A stretch of DNA of 64,000 bases from Cordylochernes scorpioides (Eukaryota; Arthropoda; Arachnida; Pseudoscorpiones; Chernetidae), in assembly GCA_030710605.1 (NCBI GenBank), contig CP092874.1, positions 70,148,323 through 70,212,322 of the forward strand, in the 5' to 3' direction. Under the pieces are notes generated by a model. That model searched no databases and was not told the origin of the DNA. It saw only the letters and a list, made by a program, of their open reading frames with translations. The number at the start of each line of letters is the position of its first letter. Position 1 is the stretch's first letter. The translations under genes were made by a program, and so were the position numbers. Below are positions 48,895 to 56,013 of the stretch, one piece after another.

Positions 48895-49109
48895 TTATGC
48901 AAATCTGACAAAAAAAGATAACTTAAATATTTTCTTCTTCTTCTTCGCTATAACTTCAGCTTTTTTCTTCTTTACCTTCTTAGCTTTAACTTCAGCTTTT
49001 TTCTTCTTTACCTTCTTAGCTTTAACTTCAGCTTTTTCTTCTTTACCTTCTTTGGCTAAACTAATTACTTTCTTCGGCGCAGTGGAAGCGTGCTGCTGGG
49101 CCCATAACC
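48895..49109 (-). CDS. Lys-rich open frame in TRIM-B, function unknown
   Basis: A stop-free frame runs from the primer-binding site to a TAA at 48895-48897. It has no in-frame ATG near its start. It reads STAPKKVISLAKEGKEEKA, then repeats of the 12-residue unit KAEVKAKKVKKK, then KKKKKIFKLSF. The composition resembles histone H1 tails or ribosomal proteins, but I do not recognise a family. It may be a captured host fragment or simply a purine-rich 36-bp repeat. Expression is doubtful. Confidence 0.35.
49076..49109 (-). other. Half-tRNA primer-binding site, initiator tRNA-Met
   Basis: The plus strand reads GGCGCAGTGGAAGCGTGCTG then CTGGGCCCATAACC, directly abutting the LTR. This is the D-arm-to-anticodon segment of animal initiator tRNA-Met with one extra CTG. 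Drosophila copia primes from an internal cleavage in the same tRNA region, normally with about 15 nt of match. Here about 31 of 34 nt correspond. Confidence 0.85.
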
Positions 49110-49313
49110 TGTTAGGAAACCAATTCTTTCCTAGTCTTCAATCGAGCAGAGTAAACACTAACACCTATAATAAAATCAACACTTTTAATTTCCTTTCATG
49201 ACTAACTAATTTACATCATTTAAAACCAATTATATACATGTAAAACCGTCCGGTCATCTGGTCAAAATACAAATATATAAATCTATGATAAAACAACTTA
49301 TAAAATCCTAACC
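49110..49313 (-). repeat. TRIM-B 5' LTR
   Basis: Direct repeat of 48057-48260 with about three substitutions, including loss of the terminal A (TCCTAACC). It is the 5' LTR in the element's minus-strand orientation, because the primer-binding site adjoins its inner edge. Confidence 0.9.
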
Positions 49314-49440
49314 GCTTACTTTGACATATTGCCAAATCATCTTTCTGTATATACTCAATCTTATGAAAACTTTGGCAAGTTTAGAGTTATTTGTACACAG
49401 ATTTATAAATCACTACTAATTCATCGTGTAAATAATTTTT

Positions 49441-49702
49441 AAAAAGGCATATCCTGACCAGGATCACATGTGCTTTTCAGAAGGCAGAGCGCCATCTAGT
49501 GGAACAGAAATCAACTAAACATTGATTTAGCCTGTTCCCTGATATTTGGCCAACCCATTTTTTTTATAAATCAAGAAAAGCCATCCACGAACGCGTTTCG
49601 CGCTGTTGGCGCTCGTCAGCGTGAGGTAGGCTGTACCACTGAGACCAAAGATATTTTTGGTCCCAGTGACTCTTGTTGCTCTTGGTCAGGCTATGCCTTT
49701 TT
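49441..49702 (-). mobile_element. Hammerhead-ribozyme element, minus strand, inverted termini
   Basis: The termini AAAAAGGCATATCCTGACCA (left) and AAAAAGGCATAGCCTGACCA (right, read inward) match at 19 of 20 positions. A hammerhead lies inside on the minus strand. Core-to-terminus distance is 178 nt, against 176 nt (50.1 kb) and 180 nt (32.9 kb). The part downstream of the ribozyme shares CTTGATT, TTGGCCAA and AGATGGCGC with those copies but is otherwise diverged, so this is a different subfamily. No protein coding. Confidence 0.8.
49580..49626 (-). ncRNA. Hammerhead ribozyme, best-preserved copy
   Basis: On the minus strand: stem I strand TCACG, core CTGACGA (49619-49613), stem II GCGC/GCGC closing a CAACA loop, core GAAA (49599-49596), minimal stem III CGCG then TT, and stem I return CGTGG. 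All invariant core residues of the motif CUGANGA/GAAA are present. The predicted cleavage is after T49590, allowed because the site needs any base but G. Stem III is only about two base pairs, as in other animal retroelement hammerheads, so activity may need a dimer. I judge folding by eye only. Confidence 0.85.
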
Positions 49703-50104
49703 TATTTTTTAAAATCAACACCTGACCTTTTTATTTATTTATTTTTCTATTGTTTTTACACACACATATATATATATATAATTCTAATTTAGCACAATAG
49801 TCTGATAGATTTCGTGCTTCTGTAATAATAAAATCAAATTAAAAAAAAAATCATGCAAATTTGTATATATCGGTGATTTTTAATTTTAATGTAAATAGGC
49901 ATTCATTAACACTAAGACAGTTGATAATTGGAACTTAGGTGATAAGAATCATTATAAGTGATTAAATTGTGACTGATGATAATTAGCTTGATACTGATTT
50001 AAGAAAATTATTTGAATTAATTAATGGTATCTTCAGTTAAAATGAGTAATGGCCGATTACTTTTTATTTGTGTTTGATTAACAGTTAATAGTTTAACGCT
50101 TTAA
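49703..50104. other. AT-rich spacer
   Basis: Contains a short TA microsatellite (near 49765-49780) and long A/T runs. No gene or terminal repeat seen. Confidence 0.5.
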
Positions 50105-50288
50105 CACCACGCTGATGAGAGCCAACAGCCCGAAACGCGTCCGTGGTTAACTTTTCTTGATTAATCAAGAATGGGTATTTGGCCAATTCTGGAATAATTA
50201 AAAATCAACGAGAATAGTTGATATTTATTTCGATAGATGGCGCAAGCCACCGGCAACTTTCAGTTGCACGATAAGGAGATGCCTTTTT
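50105..50288 (+). mobile_element. Hammerhead-ribozyme element, plus strand, 5' arm absent
   Basis: Starts at the ribozyme and runs to the terminus GAGATGCCTTTTT, with AATGGGTATTTGGCCAATTC, TAATTAAAAATC and AGATGGCGCAAGCCAC between. It is collinear and highly similar to the right half of the foldback at 32831-33156. The upstream inverted terminus found in the other two copies is not present. Confidence 0.8.
50106..50147 (+). ncRNA. Hammerhead ribozyme
   Basis: Stem I ACCACG (50106-50111) pairs perfectly with CGTGGT (50142-50147). The core CTGATGA is 50112-50118, stem II GAGC/GCCC (one A-C mismatch) closes loop CAACA, GAAA is 50132-50135, and CGCGTC makes the minimal stem III with GTC at the cleavage site after C50141. 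Core residues are complete. Confidence 0.85.
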
Positions 50289-50489
50289 CATATTTTATTT
50301 ATTTTATATTTACGTTTATTTACGACGTTTAACAAGTTTTCCCGCAAATGTTGTTCCTTACAGCCCTCTATATGGCAGACATCAATCCAGAAGAGGACAT
50401 CCATACGAGCAAGGCACCTCACTTGGCCGGTATTGTGATCAGGGTGCATGGACCGATCTGATCTGTTCCATGGACAAGACACCACCACC

Positions 50490-50700
50490 ACAAATGTTTC
50501 TTTTTACAGAACGAAAAATCGTAATTTTAATTATTTTAAGGATAAATAACGACTATTCCTATCCTTAGGGATGAAGTATGAAAAGATGAATTGTGAATAG
50601 TAATGATGAAGGGAAAAATAAAAGTATTCAAGGATGGGAATCGAACTCCCAGTGTTCCGCTTACCGGGAAGATGCCATGTCCACTAGGCTACCTTGGACA
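50490..50700 (-). mobile_element. tRNA-derived SINE, copy 2
   Basis: The minus-strand 5' head is tRNA-like (50698-50627) and is followed by an unrelated AT-rich body (ATTACTATTCACAATTCATC, CCCTAAGGATAG, ACGATTTTTCGTTCTG) ending in AAAGAAACATTTG. The same body is present at 45775-46090 and 50770-50985. Confidence 0.85.
50627..50698 (-). pseudogene. tRNA-like head of SINE copy 2
   Basis: 72 nt fold as a tRNA cloverleaf by eye: acceptor TCCAAGG/CCTTGAA (6 of 7 pairs), D arm GCC...GGC containing a perfect A box TAGCCTAGTGG, a weak anticodon arm around CCGGTAA, and T arm TGGG AGTTCGATT CCCA with a B box. The anticodon position would read GGT (Thr), but base 33 is C rather than T, so it is unlikely to be a working tRNA. 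Confidence 0.75.
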
Positions 50701-50769
50701 TATTTTTTCACATTTGTAAATATTATATAAAGTTAATTTATAATACAATATAATGCGGCTATGATTATA

Positions 50770-50985
50770 AAACGACGTTTAACAAGTTTTTACCACAAAT
50801 GTTTCTTTTTACAGAACGAAAAATCGTAATTTTAATTATTTAAGGAGAAATAACGACTATTTCTATCCTTAGGTATGAAAGGATGGATTGTGAAAAGTAA
50901 TGATAAACGGAAAAATAAAGTGTCCAGGGATGGGAATCGAACCCACAGTGTTCCGCTTACCGGGCAGATGCCATGTCCACTAGCG
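50770..50985 (-). mobile_element. tRNA-derived SINE, copy 3
   Basis: Same body as copy 2. The tRNA head keeps the anticodon arm (TCTGC/GCGGA) and T arm (GTGGGTTCGATTCCCA on the minus strand), but the acceptor and A-box side breaks at about 50981, where homology is lost. Confidence 0.75.
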
Positions 50986-51049
50986 ATATGTGTCGTTAAT
51001 TATAATAAAAAATACATGCATGTCATAATATTTGGAAATACGTAAAATA

Positions 51050-51440
51050 AAATGGCCTGTGTGGGAGTACAAGGAAAGAGGGAAGATAGCCAGGTTAACA
51101 AACAACCCCCTTGGTAAACAAGTATCACGACTTCATTCTCCCCTAGGGGACTTATCTTATTAAAAGCGGCTTAAAAGCGGCTAGACGGGATGATAAAAGT
51201 TCAGTTCTCACCGAGGTGGCCTCGACGCCAGTTGTTCTAGGGATTGTTCTGGGACCTGCCATCTTTCCTCCCCGATCTATTTCCTCACGGATTTTTGCCT
51301 CTGGATCCTGTCTCCTGTGTGTCCTTACCACCCATCGCTCAACAACCACGACTGCTTCTAACCAACATGCCACACTGCATTCATTTGAATAACACACACA
51401 AGCCTTTATTAAGACATTCCGTCTTATACAGACGATTCTC
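51050..51440 (-). mobile_element. LTR-retrotransposon leader or gag fragment (tentative)
   Basis: On the minus strand 51431-51380 reads GAGAATCGTC, GTATAAGACGG and GTCTTAATAAAGGCTTGTGT, about 50 bp homologous to the 3' end of the retroposon at 61251-61512. An 81-codon frame follows (51397-51152), with a basic MAGPRTIPRTTGVEATSVRT segment. This could be an LTR end followed by leader and gag start, but no LTR partner or primer site was found. Confidence 0.3.
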
Positions 51441-52159
51441 CTGTGAGAAATGGATCCAAAAAGAAATGAGAAGCAGGGGGAGAAATTGAAATCTCGGTCA
51501 GAAAAGAGAGAGAGAAAAGGCTGAGGGAGATTTCAAATAGAAAAAAAAAACAAGGAAAGAATATCTATGTACAAAATACAATATACATCGTTTTTCGTGC
51601 GTAGAACACAGTGAAGAAGTAGACTATTAAGTAAATGATTGCATCTTGTGAAGAAGAAAAAATTTCCACACAGTTCAGTTACTTTGTTAGGTCTTTTTCC
51701 TCTCCTTGCATTCTTTGAAAAATTAAAGGACTTTAAAATAGCTGAACCATTATCCATCAAATCTGAAAGAAAGGAATACAGTGAAAAGTGTGAATGAGCA
51801 GCTCTACCGCAAAAAGTTTCCTTTGGCTAATTTGTCTTCAACGTGATTAAGTAAATTATTTAGGTTTGACAATAGAAGTTCATTTGGAGGGAGGTAGGTA
51901 AAAATGATGCACGTTTGTGAATTACAGTTTTGTCTAAAAGTTACCATACATCTGAATAATCAGAATATACTTTACAAATGACTACATATGTGTATTCATA
52001 TAATTATTATATTTTATATGTTCGTATTACTCTGCTTCATTTACTATCAATTTTGTTTTCTGTGAGTGATTTATGGCTTCCATTTAAATGAAATAATGCT
52101 CACACATAAAATTTCCTTATAAAAACTATTTTTGTACTGTTTTCATACTCTATCCATGA
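51441..52159. other. AT-rich spacer, no gene seen
   Basis: Purine-rich stretch at 51500-51560, then AT-rich sequence. Short frames carry no recognisable motif. Confidence 0.5.
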
Positions 52160-52790
52160 TAAAAATTATGGAAAAAACTTTTAAAATTATAAAATATATT
52201 CTCACAATCTTTTTCTATTTTAAAATGCTATCTTTCAAGCGATAATCGCTCTTTAATGAGCTTTCCGCGCTGCATGCGTTTGTATTTGTAAATATTTCTT
52301 GTAAGAAACATCAAGCATGGATCTACCTCCACAACAATCTTGACCGGCCATGGCTACATTCAGGCAGACCTTGCAACGGTATCGAAAGAAGACCCAATTT
52401 GCCCCCACTGCTAAGATGAAGACCAAACCGTAGACCACCTCCTCTTCACTTGTCCAACCTTCCAATACCAAAGATTCCAGACAGCCACTCTCCTAGGTAT
52501 CACCAACATATGTCCAGCATCCCTAGAAAATCTCCCAAGAAAGAAATCTGCCTGGCGACACCTCATTAATTGGACTTCCACTGGCATTGTATATAAATCC
52601 AAGAAGACTTAGGTCAGAAGGACATCCCGGGTAGTTGGCGACTTCTGTACGCTCCAGGAACCTGGGTTACTTAAATAAATAATAATAGTCGATGTTTTTA
52701 ATTAAGCCCGTTGAAGAGCGATTATCACTTGAAGGTAGCGTTTTAAAATATAAAGAAACTAACTGTGAGAATATTTTTCTGTAATTTTAT
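52160..52790. repeat. Inverted repeat flanking a LINE tail
   Basis: 52170-52250 (AATATATTCTCACAATCTTT, AAAATGCTATCTTTC, AAGCGATAATCGCTCTT) is inverted at 52700-52790 (AAGAGCGATTATCACTT, TGTGAGAATATTTTTC). A third copy lies at 60165-60250. Probably a foldback or MITE whose interior has received the LINE tail at 52262-52680. Confidence 0.7.
52262..52680 (+). pseudogene. LINE ORF2 C-terminal fragment
   Basis: Reads GHGYIQADLATVSKEDPICP, HC, a stop, then DEDQTVDHLLFTCPTFQYQR and SAWRHLINWTSTGIVYKSKK to a stop near 52610. The GHG start and the C-P-H-C...H...C pattern are the usual end of Jockey/R1-type ORF2 proteins. A tail of AATAAATAATAATA follows. An in-frame stop and heavy 5' truncation make it a dead copy. 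The minus-strand frames here are shadows. Confidence 0.8.
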
Positions 52791-52795
52791 AACTA

Positions 52796-52955
52796 CAGTT
52801 AAACCTGTCTATAGCGCCCCCTCTTGGGACTCACCAAAGTAGGGTGCTATAGAGAGGGGGTGCTATAGACAGGTCACTTTTAATGTAAATCGCATCGTAC
52901 TACGTATTTAAAATCGGGCGCTATAGAGAGGGAGACGCTATATACAGGTTTAACT
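52796..52955. mobile_element. Pogo/Tigger-type MITE, 160 bp
   Basis: Terminal inverted repeats CAGTTAAACCTGTCTATAGC (left) and CAGTTAAACCTGTATATAGC (right, read inward), flanked by TA (52794-52795, 52956-52957). CAGTnnAACCTnnnTATA termini are characteristic of pogo-family elements. No coding sequence. The interior (GTAAATCGCATCGTACTAC) is shared with the array at 53268-53887. Confidence 0.88.
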
Positions 52956-53267
52956 GTATTTTGATACATTTACACGAGATAGAGAGAGAGGATGTTATTT
53001 TTAGTTTAATAATAAATATATCAAAGCCTATTTATTAGCCTCTATCGGTGTGGTTCAGTTAGAAAAAACAATGATCATACCTACATGACGTTATTTACAT
53101 AGGTGTAAGAAAGCGCGGTGTGTAAGGAGCATTGTGTATGTTGATGAATGGTGCTACTCCCCACAAATAGGCAGAGGAAAGCCAGACTTCCTTATTGTGC
53201 GAGCATACCTTCCTGGGGTCATCGCCCGCGGCCGGGAAACTTCCATCGGAGTCCGTCCATCCATTTA

Positions 53268-53887
53268 CAGTTAAACCTGTCTATAGCGCCCCCTCTAAAT
53301 AGCGCCTCCCTCTCTATAGCGCCCGATTTTAAATACGTACAGTTAAACCTGTCTATAGCGCCTCCCTCTCTATAACGCCCGATTTTAAATTCGTACAGTT
53401 AAACCTGTCTATAGCGCCTCCCTCTCTATAGCGCCCGATTTTAAATACGTACAGTTAAACCTGTCTATAGCGCCTCCCTCTCTATAACGCCCGATTTTAA
53501 ATTCGTACAGAGAAACCTGTCTATAGCGCCTCCCTCTCTATAGCGCCTGATTTTAAATAAGTACAGTTAAACCTGTCTATAGCGCCTCCCTCTCTATAAC
53601 GCCCGATTTTATATTCGTACAGTTAAACCTGTCTATAGCGCCCCCTCTTGGAACTCACCAAAATAGGGTGCTATAAACAGGTCACTTTTGATGTAAATCG
53701 CATCGTACTACGTATTTAAAATCGGGGGCTATTGAGAGGAAGGCGCTATTTAGAGGGGGCGCTGTAGACAGGTTTAACTGTAGTACGATGCGATTTACAT
53801 TAAAAGTGACCTGTCTATAGCATCCCCTCTCTATAGCACCATATTTTGGTGAGTACCAAGAGGGGGCGCTATAGACAGGTTTAACTG
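53268..53887. mobile_element. Pogo-type MITE expanded into a 56-bp tandem array
   Basis: Starts CAGTTAAACCTGTC after TA (53266-53267) and ends GGTTTAACTG before TA (53888-53889), so the whole block looks like one element. Inside are about six direct 56-bp units (CAGTTAAACCTGTCTATAGC, GCCTCCCTCTCTATARCGCC, CGATTTTAAATNCGTA), then a nearly complete MITE copy (from about 53619) and an inverted half copy. The unit is the MITE end plus adjacent interior, so a satellite is being born from a transposon end. Confidence 0.85.
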
Positions 53888-53959
53888 TATTTTATTTGAC
53901 ATATCGGACGCGATACCCCAGCTTGGGATACACTTGCGCCTATATATATATATTAGCAG

Positions 53960-54707
53960 TTTATATATTATTCAATAATAAAATAAATAACATTAATAGA
54001 AACATAATCATCCGCATAACAGATTATTTCAGAATTTGGGGATACGAAGTTGATCAACAAATCATTCAGCAGTATATTCCACAATAAAGGTGATAAAGGT
54101 CCGCCTTGAGGACATCCCTTTGATAAATATTTTGAAATTGTTGTATTCGAGAAAGTGAGACTTGTTTTTCTTCTCCGATTTCAAAATGATTGGATGATAT
54201 TTATATGAACTGCCGGGACGTGGTCTTCGTCTGTTTTTTTTTTTTTTTTTCATTATTATAGCAGGCCACCACGCATTATCAAACGCACCACTTATATCAA
54301 TAGTAATCAATGCAACCAATTCGTTTTGTTTGTGTTTCAGTATGGTCTTGGTTATTTTGTCCATTGCCGTTATTGTAGATTTTCGTAAATCCATGTTGTC
54401 CATGGCTCAGTAAGTTATTATGATTATAATAATATCTATTTTTAATGATCGTTTCAAATATTTTTGAAAAATTTGATGTTAGTGAAATTGGGCAATAGCT
54501 ATTAATTGCTTCGTAGTCAGCTTTTTGCGGTTTCGCAATAATTTTTAATACCGAATGTTTCCAGCTTTCAGGATAGTAACTTAACACAAAACATCTATTA
54601 AAGAGTTTGACTAAACTGGGTAGGATTGATAATAATGAGTGCTTAATCATATTATTACTCACGTTATCTGGACCAGGTGCCTTTCTGACATTAAGATTCG
54701 AGCACAA
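53960..54707 (-). pseudogene. LINE ORF2 reverse transcriptase, frameshifted
   Basis: NVRKAPGPDNVSNNMIKHSL, YYPESWKHSVLKIIAKPQK and PISLTSNFSKIFETIIKNR are RT blocks 0-2. ALITIDISGAFDNAWWP is block A. After a frameshift, KGCPQGGPLSPLLWNILLN is block B, and CYADDYVSIN near 54020-53998 carries the catalytic YADD (54018-54007). The GCPQGG and WWP signatures suggest the R1/I group. A T run at 54235-54250 and a frameshift break the protein. Confidence 0.88.
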
Positions 54708-54993
54708 ATCCTTTATTTCCTTTTCGTTAAATAAAAATCCCTGTTGATAAAACTTGGGACGTGATTTCTAATTGAAGTGTGTTCTTCATTGTCTAACCGC
54801 ACTCTCAACTGTCACTCTTGTGAAACATCCCGCTCTAAACTTTGTGTGTTTTTAAAATATAAAAATAAAAATGTAAATTTTCACAACGATATTTGAAAAT
54901 TGCATTATTTTTATTTTTATAAGAATATATTTTAAATTTGATATATACATAAAATGATAGCAAGTGATTTCTTGCCCCTACGCTGTCATTACG

Positions 54994-55990
54994 TCACTCA
55001 AGGTCACCGTCGCACCACGTGATCCATCCTTCCTCAACGTTACTTCTCGAAGTTACCGCAGTAAGGCGCTGGTTGCGAGTGAAATAGGGAAATTTTGTTA
55101 ATAAATATAAGTTTTTACAGATTCCAACTCTATATACTCTTAAAATTTCAGCCAGATTAGTTACGTATTGTGGACGTGTGTAGACGAAATACATATATAT
55201 ACATATAAACTGTTGCGCTGTTGGTAGACAAAGAATAACTTCCGTGGGTACAAAGGATCTTTAAGACTTTATTTAAGCCTAATCAATAAAATAATTACAG
55301 AATAGTGCAAATAAAGAAAACAGCAGTTACAAACTCACCAACTGCAGCACAGTGAAGGAAAGCAGGCGCAGAGCAGGAGACAGAAGTTGGTAGAAATTTC
55401 TAGAATCTTCCAGGAAGTACACCAGCGTCGGCGGTAAGCAGCAGCCCGACCTCTTGGGACAGCAGCGTTTGCTTGGAGTCCACGTAGCTTCGTTCTTCTT
55501 CTTCTTTTCTTCTCTTTCCTCCCTCTGGCATGGGTTTCTCACCCCTATATATTCCAGAGTTGATCTTTCCAAAACGGTCATGGTTGGTTAGCCAATCAGA
55601 AAGCCGCCAGCACTAAGCCTTGCGCAATCGCTTTAGATTGGCCAATCAGTTGTTCTCCGATTTTCTACATTAAATGTTCTAGAACATTTTCTCTCCGTTC
55701 TGTAATGTGTTTTTTTCTACGTAACAATATATACACCGACTTTTATATATATAGGGATAAATTGCGGTTCAAAATAATAGTAGCAGTATAAATTTGCCTA
55801 TCTGTGCTAGAAAATACTATTCGTGAATTCTTGTCAAATTTCACTGTATCACTGCACATGTATGGTTCTTGTAGAAATATGATGTCAGGAGGATCGTCTG
55901 CAATTGTGATACCTAACTCACTAGTTGCCATCATACTTTTCCTTGCATTAAATTGTATACATTTGATATTGTTTTCATTTATCTGAATGG
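54994..55990 (-). pseudogene. LINE ORF2 endonuclease domain, disrupted
   Basis: Opens IKCIQFNARKSMMATSELG, then PPDIIFLQEPY: the start of an APE-type endonuclease, with N and E of its catalytic set. The solo LTR at 55211-55726 splits it. Beyond the LTR come FVYTRPQYVTNLAEILRVYR and, after frameshifts, NVEEGWITWCDGDLE. This domain nicks target DNA for target-primed reverse transcription. Confidence 0.8.
55211..55726 (-). mobile_element. Solo LTR, minus strand (same family as 59042-59575)
   Basis: Minus strand starts TGTTACGTAGAAA and ends GCGCAACA. It is about 516 bp long and similar throughout to the plus-strand LTR at 59042-59575 (GATTGGCCAATC, CTATATATTCC in plus orientation, CCGCCGACGC). 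It is inserted in the LINE endonuclease. No clear 5-bp target duplication. Confidence 0.85.
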
Positions 55991-56013
55991 TATTGAGTTC
56001 TTTGTATTACTAT

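Larger units (their letters stand above)
48057..49313 (-). mobile_element. TRIM-B: copia-like miniature LTR retrotransposon
   Basis: Two 204-bp LTRs (48057-48260, 49110-49313) differ at about three positions, so the insertion is young. The element is flanked by the 5-bp duplication GCTTA (48052-48056, 49314-49318). On the minus strand the 5' LTR is followed directly by a half-tRNA (initiator Met) primer-binding site as in copia, and the 3' LTR is preceded by an 8-G polypurine tract (48264-48271). The 849-bp interior lacks gag and pol; it holds a Lys-rich open frame and a 20-bp satellite of 20 units. It must be mobilised by an autonomous Ty1/copia-type relative. Confidence 0.92.
47917..49440 (+). 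pseudogene. LINE C-terminal fragment split by TRIM-B
   Basis: 47930-48040 reads FSLFDLRVINDP, then CECCLDVETPEHLLLACPL: the zinc-finger-like Cys/His tail found at the end of ORF2 in R1, Jockey and related LINEs. The frame resumes after the TRIM at 49314 as YFDILPNHLSVYTQ, FGKFRVICTQIYKSL and IHRV. Removing the TRIM and one copy of its 5-bp duplication restores continuity, which dates the TRIM after the LINE. The upstream domains are not present. Confidence 0.8.

Noticed and set aside
48281-48908. Overlapping frames of 95-149 residues in five or six frames
   Set aside because: A 20-bp repeat without stops keeps all frames open; there is no independent coding evidence.
50627-50698. Functional tRNA-Thr gene
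   Set aside because: Wrong base at position 33, weak anticodon stem, fusion to a repetitive body and additional copies show a SINE head.
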